This document shows, one piece after another, positions 17,198 to 25,993 of a stretch of 64,000 nt of DNA (position 1 is its first letter; every line of letters begins with the position of its first letter). The notes under the pieces are model-generated. The model did no database searches. It worked only from the letters and a program-made list of their open reading frames with translations, and was not told the DNA's origin. Position numbers and translations under genes: made by a program. The stretch is from Pseudomonas sp. GD03944 (GTDB taxonomy: Bacteria; Pseudomonadota; Gammaproteobacteria; Pseudomonadales; Pseudomonadaceae): positions 241,355-305,354 of the forward strand of contig NZ_JAOCAH010000005.1 of assembly GCF_029839275.1 (NCBI RefSeq), given 5' to 3'.

Positions 17198-18178
17198 ATG
17201 CTCAGCAAGTTCCTGCCGCAACGTCTGTTGGCGGCCATCGCCTTGAGTGGTTTTGCCCTGGGTGCCCAGGCCGTCGATTTCACGGTGGCGTACCAGACTA
17301 CCGTCGATCCGGCCAAGGTGGCGCAGGCCAATGGTGCGTATGAGAAAGCCAGTAACGCCAAGATCAACTGGCGCAAGTTCGATGGGGGTGCGGAGGTCAT
17401 CACCGCTGTGGCGTCGGGCGATGTGCAGATCGGTTATGTGGGCTCCAGCCCGCTGGCTGCGGCGGCCACCCGCCAGTTGCCGATCCAGACCTTCCTGATC
17501 GCCACCCAGATCGGTGCCGCCGAAGCGCTGGTGGCACGCGAGGGCAGTGGTATCCAGGGCCCGTCCGATCTGGTCGGCAAGAAGATTGCGGTGCCGTTCG
17601 TGTCCACCGGTCACTACAGCCTGCTGGCGGCGCTGAAGCACTGGCAGATTGACCCATCCAAGGTGCAGATCATCAACCTCGCGCCGCCGGCGATCATTGC
17701 TGCCTGGCAGCGTGGCGACATCGACGCGACGTACGTGTGGGACCCGGCCCTGGGCGTGGCCAAGGAGAGCGGCAAGGTGCTGATCACCTCCGGCGAGTTG
17801 AGCGACCTCGGCGCACCGACCTTCGATGCCTGGATCGTGCGCAAGGACTTCGCCGAGAAGCACCCCGAGGTGGTTCGGGCCTTCGCCAAGGTCACCCTGG
17901 ATGCCTACGCCGACTACCGCAAGGACCCGAAAGCCTGGCTGGCCAACAGCGCCAACATCGACAAGGTGGTGAAGCTCTCTGGCGCCAAGGCCCAGGACAT
18001 CCCGCTGCTGTTGCAGGGCAACGTCTTCCCGCTGGCGGCTGATCAGGTGACCGCGCTCGATGCGCCGACCACCCAGGCGATCACCGACACCGCCACTTTC
18101 CTCAAGGAGCAGGGCAAGGTCGACGCGGTGCTGCCGGACTACGCGCCCTATGTCAGCAAGCAGTACCTGAGCAACTGA
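17198..18178 (+). CDS. tauA: Taurine ABC transporter substrate-binding protein TauA (copy 1)
   Basis: This 326-residue periplasmic protein captures taurine or a related sulfonate for TauBC. A signal peptide (LLAAIALSGFALGAQA) precedes the mature start VDFTVAYQTT. GGAEVITAVASGDVQIGYVG, SSPLAAAATRQLPI and LVGKKIAVPFVSTGHYSLLA are the usual SsuA/TauA ligand-pocket segments. AGGAG at 17184 lies ten bases before the ATG and decides this start over an upstream in-frame one. It leads an operon of two binding proteins and tauBCD, after a 136-bp gene-free leader. Such operons normally respond to sulfate starvation. Confidence 0.93.
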   Translation: MLSKFLPQRLLAAIALSGFALGAQAVDFTVAYQTTVDPAKVAQANGAYEKASNAKINWRKFDGGAEVITAVASGDVQIGYVGSSPLAAAATRQLPIQTFLIATQIGAAEALVAREGSGIQGPSDLVGKKIAVPFVSTGHYSLLAALKHWQIDPSKVQIINLAPPAIIAAWQRGDIDATYVWDPALGVAKESGKVLITSGELSDLGAPTFDAWIVRKDFAEKHPEVVRAFAKVTLDAYADYRKDPKAWLANSANIDKVVKLSGAKAQDIPLLLQGNVFPLAADQVTALDAPTTQAITDTATFLKEQGKVDAVLPDYAPYVSKQYLSN

Positions 18179-18245
18179 TCCCTTTCAGGCGGCTGTGACC
18201 GACGCCCAGGCGACCGCGGCCGCAAGCCCCTTCGGAGTTCGCAAC

Positions 18246-19220
18246 ATGACGCACCCTTTCCTTCGCCGGCTGCTGGCGGCCGTGGTCGTGGCTGGCCTCA
18301 GTGCAGCAGCCCAGGCCGATGACCTGATCATCGGCTACCAGACCGGTATCGACCCCACCAAGATCCCTCAGGCCGATGGCACCTACGACAAGGCCCTGGG
18401 CCAGAAGATCGACTGGCGCCGTTTCAACAGTGGCGCCGAAGTGGTCACCGCCATCGCCTCGGGCGACGTGCAGATCGGCAACCTCGGCAGCAGCCCGCTG
18501 GCTACCGCCACCACCCGTGGCCTGCCGATCGTGACCTTCTTCGTCGCCGCCCAGATCAACGCCGCCGAAGCCCTGGTGGTGCGCAACGGCAGTGGCATCA
18601 ACGGCCCCCAGGACCTGGTGGGCAAGACCATCGCCACGCCGTTCGTGTCCACCTCGCACTACAGCCTGCTGGGCGCGTTGAAGCACTGGCAGCTCGACCC
18701 GAGCACGGTGAAGATCGTCAACCTCAACCCGACCGAGATCGCCGCCGCCTGGAAGCGCGGCAACATCGACGGCGCCTTCGTCTGGTCCCCTGCCCTGGGC
18801 GAGATCAAGAAGGAAGGCAAGGTGCTGACCGATGCCGAGCAGGTCGGCACCTGGGGCGCACCGACCTTCGAGGTCTGGGTCGCGCGCAAGGACTTCGCCG
18901 ATAAACACCCCGAGCTGCTGAGCAAATTCGCCCAGGTCAGCCTCGACGCCTTCGCCGACTACGCCGCGCACAAGGACAGCTGGAACGCCGATTCCGAGCC
19001 GGTGCAGAAGATCGCCAGGCTGACCGGCGCTGCCCCGCAGGACGTTCCAGAACTGCTGGCCGGTTCAGCCTTCCCGGACGCCAGCCAGCAAGCGCAGTTG
19101 CTGCGTGGCAAGACCGCCCAGGACATCGCCGCCACGGCGGTCTTCCTCAAGGAACAAGGCAAGGCCGACGGCGTGCTGAGCGACTACTCGCCCTACGTCA
19201 GCGACGCCTACCTCCCTTAA
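18246..19220 (+). CDS. Second TauA-type substrate-binding protein (copy 2)
   Basis: This 324-residue periplasmic binding protein is clearly alignable with the preceding TauA along its whole length (GAEVVTAIASGDVQIGNLGS, LVGKTIATPFVSTSHYSLLG). Its own signal peptide ends QADDLIIGYQ. It lies 67 bp after copy 1 with its own GGAG. Differences in the pocket region (NLGSSPLATATTRGLPI against YVGSSPLAAAATRQLPI) suggest a widened or shifted sulfonate range while using the same TauBC. Most tau operons carry only one binding protein, so this is a duplication; which copy is the taurine receptor is not certain. Confidence 0.9.
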   Translation: MTHPFLRRLLAAVVVAGLSAAAQADDLIIGYQTGIDPTKIPQADGTYDKALGQKIDWRRFNSGAEVVTAIASGDVQIGNLGSSPLATATTRGLPIVTFFVAAQINAAEALVVRNGSGINGPQDLVGKTIATPFVSTSHYSLLGALKHWQLDPSTVKIVNLNPTEIAAAWKRGNIDGAFVWSPALGEIKKEGKVLTDAEQVGTWGAPTFEVWVARKDFADKHPELLSKFAQVSLDAFADYAAHKDSWNADSEPVQKIARLTGAAPQDVPELLAGSAFPDASQQAQLLRGKTAQDIAATAVFLKEQGKADGVLSDYSPYVSDAYLP

Positions 19221-19274
19221 TCCGCCCGGCGCCCATTCGTTGGCGAACGGGCGCCCCAGACGAGAAGCACACCC

Positions 19275-20057
19275 ATGGCCTTACTTGAACTGGAGCGCAT
19301 CAGCGCACAGTACCCCGGCGCGGCCGAGCCGGTACTGGCGGATATCTCCCTGAGCCTCGGTCCTCAGCAACTGCTGGTGGCGCTGGGACCATCGGGCAGC
19401 GGCAAAACCACCCTGCTCAACCTGATTGCGGGCTTCGTCGCGCCCAGCGTCGGGCGCATCAGCCTCGACCAGCACCCAGTCATTGGCCCCGGTGCCGAGC
19501 GCGGCGTGGTTTTTCAGGACGACGCGCTGCTGCCCTGGCAGACCGTGCTGGAGAACGTCGCCTTCGGCCTGCAACTGGCGGGCGTCCCGCGCGATGTGCG
19601 TGAAGCCAAGGCCCGCGAGTTGCTGAGCCTGGTGGACCTGGCCGGCTTCGACCAGCGGCGCATCTGGGAGCTGTCCGGCGGTCAGCGCCAGCGCGTCGGC
19701 CTGGCCCGCGCCCTGGCGGCAGAACCCCGGGTACTGCTGATGGACGAACCCTTCGGCGCCCTGGACGCCTTCACCCGCGAGCAGATGCAGGAATTGCTGC
19801 TGCAGGTCTGGCAGCGCACCGCCAAGCCGATGTTCCTGATCACCCACGACATCGAAGAGGCGGTGTTCCTCGCCACCGACCTGATCCTGCTGTCGCCCAA
19901 CCCGGGGCGCATCAGCGAACGCCTGCGCCTGGATTTCGGCCAGCGGTATGCGGCCGGCGAAAGCGCCCGCGCCATCAAATCGGACCCCGACTTCATCGAC
20001 ACCCGCGAACACGTGCTGAGCCAGGTGTTCGCCGAGCGGCACAGGAGAATTGCATGA
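19275..20057 (+). CDS. tauB: Taurine ABC transporter ATPase TauB
   Basis: This 260-residue ATPase drives taurine import at the cytoplasmic face of the membrane. Walker A is [11 protein letters not shown] near residues 38-48, the Q-loop follows at [10 protein letters not shown], the signature is [15 protein letters not shown], Walker B is [12 protein letters not shown], and the switch histidine lies in [12 protein letters not shown]. Length and sequence match the nitrate/sulfonate/taurine subgroup. It overlaps tauC by 4 bp. Confidence 0.95.
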   Translation: MALLELERISAQYPGAAEPVLADISLSLGPQQLLVALGPSGSGKTTLLNLIAGFVAPSVGRISLDQHPVIGPGAERGVVFQDDALLPWQTVLENVAFGLQLAGVPRDVREAKARELLSLVDLAGFDQRRIWELSGGQRQRVGLARALAAEPRVLLMDEPFGALDAFTREQMQELLLQVWQRTAKPMFLITHDIEEAVFLATDLILLSPNPGRISERLRLDFGQRYAAGESARAIKSDPDFIDTREHVLSQVFAERHRRIA

Positions 20058-20887
20058 GCAGCCTGGAGATTACCCTGCCGGAAAAACGGGCAACCGCCCC
20101 CGTCCCCAAGGCACGGCGCGAACTGAGCCTGGGGGCGATCAGCAGCCTCAGCGTGCTCAGCCTGCTGCTGGTCTGGTGGGCGGTGACCAGCGCTGGCCTG
20201 ATAGAGCCACTGTTCCTGCCCAGCCCACAGGCCGTGGCCAAGCGCGGCTGGCTGGTACTGACCCAAGGCTACATGGATGCCAGCCTGTGGCAGCACCTGG
20301 CGGCCAGCCTGCAGCGCATCGGCCTGGGCCTGATCGCCGCGGTACTGACGGCCATCCCGCTGGGCATCGCCATTGGCCGCTACCGCCTGGCGCGCGGCCT
20401 CTTCGACCCGCTGATCGAGTTCTACCGCCCTATTCCACCGCTGGCCTACCTGCCGCTGATCGTCATCTGGTGCGGCATCGGTGAGCTGTCCAAGGTGCTG
20501 CTGATCTTCCTGGCGATCTTCGCCCCGATCGCCATCGCCACCGCCACTGGGGTGCGCAACGTCGATCCGACCAGAATCCACGCCGCCCAGTCCCTGGGTG
20601 CCACCCAGGCCCAACTGATCCGCTACGTGATCCTGCCCAGCGCCCTGCCGGAAATCCTCATCGGCATCCGCATCGGCCTTGGCGTCGGCTGGTCGACCCT
20701 GGTCGCCGCCGAGCTGATCGCCGCCACCAGCGGCCTGGGCTTCATGGTGCAATCGGCCGCTCAGTTCCTGGTCACCGACGTGGTGATCCTCGGCATCCTG
20801 GTCATCGCCCTGATCGCCTTTTCCCTGGAAATGGGCCTGCGCGCCCTGCAACGCAAGCTGGTGCCTTGGCACGGCCAGGCCCATTGA
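20054..20887 (+). CDS. tauC: Taurine ABC transporter permease TauC
   Basis: This 277-residue inner-membrane permease has about six helices and pairs with TauB. A first helix near residues 30-50 ([19 protein letters not shown]) is followed by the binding-protein-dependent permease domain, with the EAA-type loop [20 protein letters not shown] preceding [20 protein letters not shown]. The translation start overlaps tauB (ATGA) and tauD follows after 15 bp, so transport and desulfonation are coupled. Confidence 0.95.
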   Translation: MSSLEITLPEKRATAPVPKARRELSLGAISSLSVLSLLLVWWAVTSAGLIEPLFLPSPQAVAKRGWLVLTQGYMDASLWQHLAASLQRIGLGLIAAVLTAIPLGIAIGRYRLARGLFDPLIEFYRPIPPLAYLPLIVIWCGIGELSKVLLIFLAIFAPIAIATATGVRNVDPTRIHAAQSLGATQAQLIRYVILPSALPEILIGIRIGLGVGWSTLVAAELIAATSGLGFMVQSAAQFLVTDVVILGILVIALIAFSLEMGLRALQRKLVPWHGQAH

Positions 20888-20902
20888 GTCGGGTATCCCG
20901 CC

Positions 20903-21736
20903 ATGAGTATTCGCATCACGCCATTGAGCCCGGCACTGGGTGCGCAGATCGAAGGCATCGACCTGCGCGAGCCCCTGAGTGACGACCAGCACCAGCAGAT
21001 CGAACAGGCCCTGCTCCAGCACCAGGTGCTGTTCTTCCGCAACCAACCGATCGAGCCACAACAGCAGGCGCGCTTTGCCGCGCGCTTCGGCGATCTGCAC
21101 ATCCACCCGATCTACCCGAACATCCCCGAACAACCGGAAGTTCTGGTACTCGACACCGCCGTCACCGACGTGCGCGACAACGCCATCTGGCACACCGACG
21201 TGACCTTCCTGCCGACCCCGGCGCTGGGTGCCGTGCTGGCGGCCAAGCAGTTGCCGCCCCTCGGCGGCGATACCCTGTGGGCCAGCAGCAGCGCGGCCTT
21301 CGAGGCGCTGTCCAGGCCGCTGCAGGTATTGCTCGACGGCCTGACCGCCACCCATGACTTCACCCACTCGTTCCCGCTGGAGCGCTACGGCAACACGCCG
21401 GACGCCCTGACGCGCTACCACGAGGCCCAGCGCAAGCACCCGCCGCTCTCCCACCCGGTGGTGCGTACGCACCCGGTGACCGGGCGCAAGGGGCTGTTCG
21501 TCAACGACGGCTTCACCACGCGCATCAATGAACTGCAGGACGGGGAAAGCGATGCGCTGCTGCGCTTCCTGTTCGCCCACAGCACCCGCCCGGAGTTCAC
21601 CGTGCGCTGGCGCTGGCAGGAGAACGACGTCGCCTTCTGGGACAACCGCATTACCCAGCACTACGCCGTGGACGATTACCGCCCGCAACGCCGGGTGATG
21701 CACCGGGCGACCATTCTCGGTGATGTCCCGGTCTGA
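20903..21736 (+). CDS. tauD: Taurine dioxygenase TauD
   Basis: This 277-residue cytoplasmic Fe(II)/2-oxoglutarate dioxygenase converts taurine to sulfite and aminoacetaldehyde. The metal triad is visible: [20 protein letters not shown] supplies H and D near residues 98-100, and [20 protein letters not shown] supplies the distal histidine and the 2-oxoglutarate-binding arginine. Length is as in E. coli TauD. It is the last gene of the tau operon and lies convergent with the next, unrelated cluster. Confidence 0.95.
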   Translation: MSIRITPLSPALGAQIEGIDLREPLSDDQHQQIEQALLQHQVLFFRNQPIEPQQQARFAARFGDLHIHPIYPNIPEQPEVLVLDTAVTDVRDNAIWHTDVTFLPTPALGAVLAAKQLPPLGGDTLWASSSAAFEALSRPLQVLLDGLTATHDFTHSFPLERYGNTPDALTRYHEAQRKHPPLSHPVVRTHPVTGRKGLFVNDGFTTRINELQDGESDALLRFLFAHSTRPEFTVRWRWQENDVAFWDNRITQHYAVDDYRPQRRVMHRATILGDVPV

Positions 21737-21763
21737 ACGACGCGCGCCTGCGCCAGTTGAACA

Positions 21764-22240
21764 TCAGCGAGGCAGCAGCCTGCAGATGCCGAAGGTTTCG
21801 GTCTCAGGATGGGCAACCGGCTCGTCGCTCAGTTCGCAGCTGAACACCAGCTCGCGACCGGCCACTTCGCCAAGCGCGTCGTAGTTGTGTCGGGTGAACA
21901 CCCAGGCCTTGTGCTCGCGCCCCTGGTAGCGAAGGGTGATGCGCTGGCCGATCACCGGCTCGTGGGGCAGGAAGCGCGAGGTGAGGGACTGGCCGGTAAT
22001 CGCCGGCAGGCTGAAGGTGCCATTCGCGTCGGTGCGGGTCGAGACCGTGCGCTGCTCGTTCTTCCAGTGCCAGTGGTAGGCCTGCTCCACCTCGACGCCC
22101 GAGACCGGTTGGCCGTTCAGGTAGACGGTGCCCTCGACGGCCGAGAACAGGTGCAGCGTGTTGGAAAATGCCATGGCGGATTGCCCGTGTGCGAGAAGCC
22201 CGAGAAGCAGCGCGAGGCACAGCCGACTGCGTCGTGTCAT
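21764..22240 (-). CDS. Secreted DUF6795-type protein, last gene of the propeller array
   Basis: This 158-residue protein has a clear signal peptide (LCLALLLGLLAHGQSAMA) followed by FSNTLHLFSAVEGTVYLNGQ and PVSGVEVEQ, the opening of DUF6795-type beta-sandwich domains that resemble carboxypeptidase regulatory modules. DANGTFSLPAITG fits this fold. The mature part is likely periplasmic, with three cysteines or fewer. A GTG at 22282 would overlap the preceding gene's stop (GTGA), but the ATG at 22240 gives a cleaner signal peptide and has GGGGAC upstream. It is the only exported product of the six-gene array. Confidence 0.75.
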   Translation of the reverse strand: MTRRSRLCLALLLGLLAHGQSAMAFSNTLHLFSAVEGTVYLNGQPVSGVEVEQAYHWHWKNEQRTVSTRTDANGTFSLPAITGQSLTSRFLPHEPVIGQRITLRYQGREHKAWVFTRHNYDALGEVAGRELVFSCELSDEPVAHPETETFGICRLLPR

Positions 22241-22278
22241 GGCAAAGTCCCCGGGTATCTGGCGCGCCGCTGCCGCAT

Positions 22279-23181
22279 TCACTCGACGCGGCTCCAGCTC
22301 ACACCGTCGAAGCTGAGAATATCGTCAACACCGACGGACCACAGCAGGCCGTCGGCCGAGCTGAGCCGGTGGCAACTGCGCGGCGTGACGTCTCCGGTGT
22401 CGACCAGCCGCAGGGCCTCGCCGTCCAGCACGTACAGGGCCGTGATGGAGGCGACATAGAGCTGCCCCTGGAACCAGTTGAGGCTCCAGAAGTCGGTGCC
22501 GTCCCTGTCATGCTCGATCGTCGTCCACTGCCCTGCCCGCCCCTTCAGCAGGACGCCGTTCCGGCCACAGGCGTAGGCCCAGCCATCCCCCGCGCAATGC
22601 ACATCGCTGAGGATGGAAGAGACCGGGCTGGCGCAGCGGTGCCAGCGTTTGCCGTCGCGGTGCCAGATTTCACCGTGCCAGCCCACCGCGTACAGGTCGC
22701 TTTCGCTGAACCCGTGAATGGCCTCGAAACCGAACACCAGGTCGTCGGCCGGTTGCTCGGGCATATCACCGTGCAGGGCGACCCACTCGCCGGGTGCCAG
22801 GCGCTTGAACACCTGGCGGTCCATGCCGCACACATAGGCATAACCGCCGATGCAGTTGATGCTGCGCAGGGTGCTCAGGCTCACCCCGGAGACGCTGATG
22901 TACTCGTCATAGTCATCGTTGTTGCCCATGACCCGAACCGTGCCGCACGCCCCCAGGCCAATCGCCTGCTGCTTCGGCTGCTGCACCACACACAGCGAAT
23001 GGGCATCGAACCGGCCGATGTCGTACATGCCCCACAGCCCGCAGTCGTAGGCATAGAAACTGGTGTGCGGCAGGCCGGCCTCCTGCAGACCGGGGTCGAT
23101 GCACAGCACGTAGCACAGGTCGTTCAGGCGAACGGCGCCGCTGCGGTAGCGGTAGCCGATGTCCTTGAACACGAAGCTCAT
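22279..23181 (-). CDS. Beta-propeller-like paralogue 5 (300 aa)
   Basis: This is one of five tandem paralogues without signal peptide or membrane segment, so probably cytoplasmic unless exported by another route. The C-terminal two thirds hold the shared blade-like motifs: CGMDRQVFKR at 119-127, FSESDLYAVGWHGEIWHRDG at 158-177, YACGRNGVLLKG at 203-214, FWSLNWFQGQLYVAS at 231-245 and LLWSVGVDDILSFDGVSW at 279-296. Residues 1-100 are unlike the other copies. It overlaps the preceding paralogue's stop by 4 bp (ATGA) and is followed by the secreted DUF6795 gene. I cannot name a function. Confidence 0.8.
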   Translation of the reverse strand: MSFVFKDIGYRYRSGAVRLNDLCYVLCIDPGLQEAGLPHTSFYAYDCGLWGMYDIGRFDAHSLCVVQQPKQQAIGLGACGTVRVMGNNDDYDEYISVSGVSLSTLRSINCIGGYAYVCGMDRQVFKRLAPGEWVALHGDMPEQPADDLVFGFEAIHGFSESDLYAVGWHGEIWHRDGKRWHRCASPVSSILSDVHCAGDGWAYACGRNGVLLKGRAGQWTTIEHDRDGTDFWSLNWFQGQLYVASITALYVLDGEALRLVDTGDVTPRSCHRLSSADGLLWSVGVDDILSFDGVSWSRVE

Positions 23182-24101
23182 TCGATGCGCCTCCAGGTGC
23201 CATCTTCCAAGGCGAAGATGTGCTTGCCGGCCATCGACCACAGCATGCCGTCACGGGCACTGAGCGCGCCGAAAGCGCCGGGCTTCTCACCGCCGAAGTC
23301 GGCCTCCGTCAGCGCCGTGAGCGTGCGGTCTTCGAGCCGGTACAGATCGCTGGCGGTGGCCACATAGAGCTCACCCTCGAAAGCGCACAGGTCGCTGATC
23401 GACCAGATGAAGTCCTCACCGGTGACGTGCTCCCAGTCATCGCCGCGCCCGCGCAGCAGCAGGCCACGACGCCCCCAGGCGTAGACGACGCCCTCCTCGG
23501 TGCACAGCACGCCGGTCAGGACCCGGTCCGTGGGGCTGTTCTTCTGGCTCCAGGCGGCACCGTCGTAGTGCCAGATCTCGCCGTCCCAGCCAACGGCGTA
23601 GAGGTCCGAGGGGCTGAAGCCGTCAATCGACTCGAAGCCTTTGGTTTCGCCGATGGCCGGGCGAATCGCCTGGTCCAGGCAGATCCACTGGCCGAGGCCT
23701 TCGCGGCGGTACACCTGCCGGCCCATGCCGACCGCGAAGGTCCGGTCGCCGATGGTGCGTACATGGCGAATATGACCACGGTCGAGGGGATCGCTGTCCG
23801 GCGTGCAGATGCGTTCTTCGTTCTCCTGGTGGCTGCCGACGAAGAACGCATCGCCATGGGGACTCACCACGCAGGCCTGCTCGACCGGGTAGAGACTCAC
23901 GGTCATCGACGCGGTTGGCCACTGCAGTGTCCAGGCTCCCCAGGGCCCGCCCTCCATGGTGAGATCCCAGCCGTAGAGGTAGGTGTACTCGGTGGCGGGT
24001 AGGTTTTCATCGTTCAGGATCGATACGTAGGCCAGGTCGCGGTAACGCACGACGCCGGTCACAACCGTGTCGAGGGGGGATAACGTCGTTGTCATGCTCA
24101 T
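23178..24101 (-). CDS. Beta-propeller-like paralogue 4 (307 aa)
   Basis: The protein begins MSMTTTLSPLDTVVTGVVRY (an internal ATG at 24095 is also possible). It carries the family core: VGMGRQVYRREG at 124-135, FSPSDLYAVGWDGEIWHYDG at 162-181, YAWGRRGLLLRG, and LYVATASDLYRLED near the end. The spacing of the W- and DG-containing motifs is what is expected of beta-propeller blades. The N-terminal 110 residues (WDLTMEGGPWGAWTLQWP) are private to this copy. The stop overlaps the next gene by 4 bp, and there is a 34-bp gap to copy 3. Confidence 0.8.
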   Translation of the reverse strand: MSMTTTLSPLDTVVTGVVRYRDLAYVSILNDENLPATEYTYLYGWDLTMEGGPWGAWTLQWPTASMTVSLYPVEQACVVSPHGDAFFVGSHQENEERICTPDSDPLDRGHIRHVRTIGDRTFAVGMGRQVYRREGLGQWICLDQAIRPAIGETKGFESIDGFSPSDLYAVGWDGEIWHYDGAAWSQKNSPTDRVLTGVLCTEEGVVYAWGRRGLLLRGRGDDWEHVTGEDFIWSISDLCAFEGELYVATASDLYRLEDRTLTALTEADFGGEKPGAFGALSARDGMLWSMAGKHIFALEDGTWRRIE

Positions 24102-24135
24102 CCTTGAAGAATCATCAGGTAAGGGGAAAAAGGGG

Positions 24136-25044
24136 TCATGGGTAGGTCACTTCGTGCCAGGTCAGGCCATCGACGGTGACGACAGCCATCCGGTCGCTGA
24201 TCAGCCACATCGCCTCCTCCGAGGCCGAGAGCGCCGACAGCCGACCCTGCTGCGTATCGAGATGGGGCACAGTCTGCATGGCTCGCAATCGCTCGCCTTC
24301 CAGGCGGAACAGGCCGTGGGAACTCAGCACGTACAGGTGACCGTTGAACCAGCAGGCGCTGGTGAAGGTGCGGCGGGTCAGGTCGTTGTCGATCACCCGC
24401 CAGTGGTCTGCCCGGCCCTGCAGGATCAGGCCCGCCTGCCCGACGATGTAGACCAAGCCATCGGGCGCGCAGATCACCTTGTTCAGGGCCAGGGCGACCG
24501 GGCTGTTCCTGCGCTGCCAGGTCGCGCCGTCGTGGTGCCAGACTTCACCTTGCCAACCCACGGCGTACAGGTCGTCAGGCGCGAAACCGTCGATGCTGTT
24601 CAGGCCCGACTCCGTATCGAGCGCCAGGTCCGCCCGCAGGTCGTGGTCGATAGCTCGCCAGCTGGCAGCGCTATCGCGGCGGAATACCCGACGCCCCATG
24701 CCGACGGCATAGGCCTGCCCGGCAATCGAACGGACCTCGCGCAGGATCAGCGGCATCTCGCCCGACTCGATCCGTTCGCTGCTGAAGCCGTCACTCCCCC
24801 AACACGCCACCTGGCCATCGCGGCCCAGCAGCAACAGCGCACGTTCGGATTCCGTCAGCAGGCACAGGGAAACCGCCTGCAGGTCGAAGGCCTTGCGGGT
24901 CCAGTCGCCATCCCAGCTGAGCACACCGCTGACGGCAGCGTCCGAGGCCTCCCCGGCCTCATGGCACGCGGCGAAGAAGGCCCGGTCCTGGCGTACCGCC
25001 ACGGCATCGATGAACCGCCAGGGGAATGCGTCAGGCGCCGGCAT
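24136..25044 (-). CDS. Beta-propeller-like paralogue 3 (302 aa)
   Basis: This is the most diverged of the five in its C-terminal blade (ALSASEEAMWLISDRMAVVT). The core is still plain: YAVGMGRRVFRRDS at 112-125, FAPDDLYAVGWQGEVWHHDG at 154-173, YIVGQAGLILQGRADHW, and LYVLSSHGLFRLEG. I chose the ATG at 25044 (MPAPDAFPWRFIDAVAVRQD), which overlaps copy 2 by 14 bp; an upstream start at 25080 is possible. No signal peptide or catalytic motif is seen. Function unknown. Confidence 0.78.
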   Translation of the reverse strand: MPAPDAFPWRFIDAVAVRQDRAFFAACHEAGEASDAAVSGVLSWDGDWTRKAFDLQAVSLCLLTESERALLLLGRDGQVACWGSDGFSSERIESGEMPLILREVRSIAGQAYAVGMGRRVFRRDSAASWRAIDHDLRADLALDTESGLNSIDGFAPDDLYAVGWQGEVWHHDGATWQRRNSPVALALNKVICAPDGLVYIVGQAGLILQGRADHWRVIDNDLTRRTFTSACWFNGHLYVLSSHGLFRLEGERLRAMQTVPHLDTQQGRLSALSASEEAMWLISDRMAVVTVDGLTWHEVTYP

Positions 25045-25975
25045 GCTGAACTCCCGCGATCCGCGTCCAGCGTTGGCCATCGAAACGCATCACATCGAAC
25101 TCACCGCTCGACCACATCGCCTCGCCGCAGGTGCTGAGCTGGTAACAGGACGCCGGACGGTCCGCGCCGAAATCGACCGCCACGAGCCTGCCGTCCTGCA
25201 GGCGGTAGACCGTGTTCAGCGTCGACGCGTAGAGCGCGCCCTGGAACCACGCCAGGTCCCAGACCGTGTCATCGGTGGCGGTGTGCTCGATGAGCGCCCA
25301 GCCATCAGTGCCACCCTGCAACAGCACACCGTGATGCCCGGCGGCATACACCCGGCCATCCCCGGCGCAGATCACGGAGGTCAGGGTGGCGTTGGTCGGT
25401 GATTGGGAGTGGTGCCAGCCTGTGGCGTCGCGGTGCCAGATCGCACCGCTGCGGCCGACGGCGTACAGGTCGTCGGCAGAAAAACCGTGAATGGCCTGCC
25501 CGTCGAAGGACGACGGCAGGCCCTCGTCGATACGTCGCCAGGTCTTGCGCGCCTCATAGCGGTAGACGCAGCCTCGCAAGCCAACCGCATAGGCCATGCC
25601 GTCGATCTCGGCGACCTGGCGGATGCCCCCCGTTCGCGGCGTCTCCGGCCTCGGGTTGCTGTCAGCGAACATATCGCCGGTGTCATTGCCCTGAACGGTC
25701 AGCACCGAGTAGTAGCCGGCACCCGCCACCGACATCAGGCCAGGGCAAGGCGTCGAGATGATGCAGCAGGTGCTGACATCAAAATTCGCGTCGCCCCGGG
25801 CGAATTCGCCGGACTGTACGCGAAACGAGATGGCGTGCGGTCGACCCTGCTTTTCCAGCACGGGATCGCCGCAGTAGAGGTAACCGACGCCGCCATCGCG
25901 GACGGCTGCCGTTCGAATGACCAGCCCCTCGAGGGGGGAGGTCGTCCTTTCCGTGGACACTGTGTCGCTCTCCAT
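25031..25975 (-). CDS. Beta-propeller-like paralogue 2 (314 aa)
   Basis: The private N-terminal 110 residues contain several cysteines (NFDVSTCCIISTPCPG). The shared core follows: YAVGLRGCVYRYEARKTWRR at 129-148, FSADDLYAVGRSGAIWHRDA at 165-184, YAAGHHGVLLQGGTDGW, VWDLAWFQGALYAS and AMWSSGEFDVMRFDGQRW. It lies 18 bp after copy 1 on the same strand. The product is predicted cytoplasmic. As in the other copies, the motif order is kept while surface residues between motifs vary. Confidence 0.8.
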   Translation of the reverse strand: MESDTVSTERTTSPLEGLVIRTAAVRDGGVGYLYCGDPVLEKQGRPHAISFRVQSGEFARGDANFDVSTCCIISTPCPGLMSVAGAGYYSVLTVQGNDTGDMFADSNPRPETPRTGGIRQVAEIDGMAYAVGLRGCVYRYEARKTWRRIDEGLPSSFDGQAIHGFSADDLYAVGRSGAIWHRDATGWHHSQSPTNATLTSVICAGDGRVYAAGHHGVLLQGGTDGWALIEHTATDDTVWDLAWFQGALYASTLNTVYRLQDGRLVAVDFGADRPASCYQLSTCGEAMWSSGEFDVMRFDGQRWTRIAGVQHAGA

Positions 25976-25993
25976 GAATCGAATGTTCGCGTG

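Noticed and set aside
19682..21703. Minus-strand open frame of 673 codons across tauBCD
   Set aside because: Spans three real genes on the other strand and has no recognisable domain.
22168..25137. Long plus-strand frames opposite the propeller array
   Set aside because: They mirror the five minus-strand genes, whose shared motifs and coupled starts show which strand codes.
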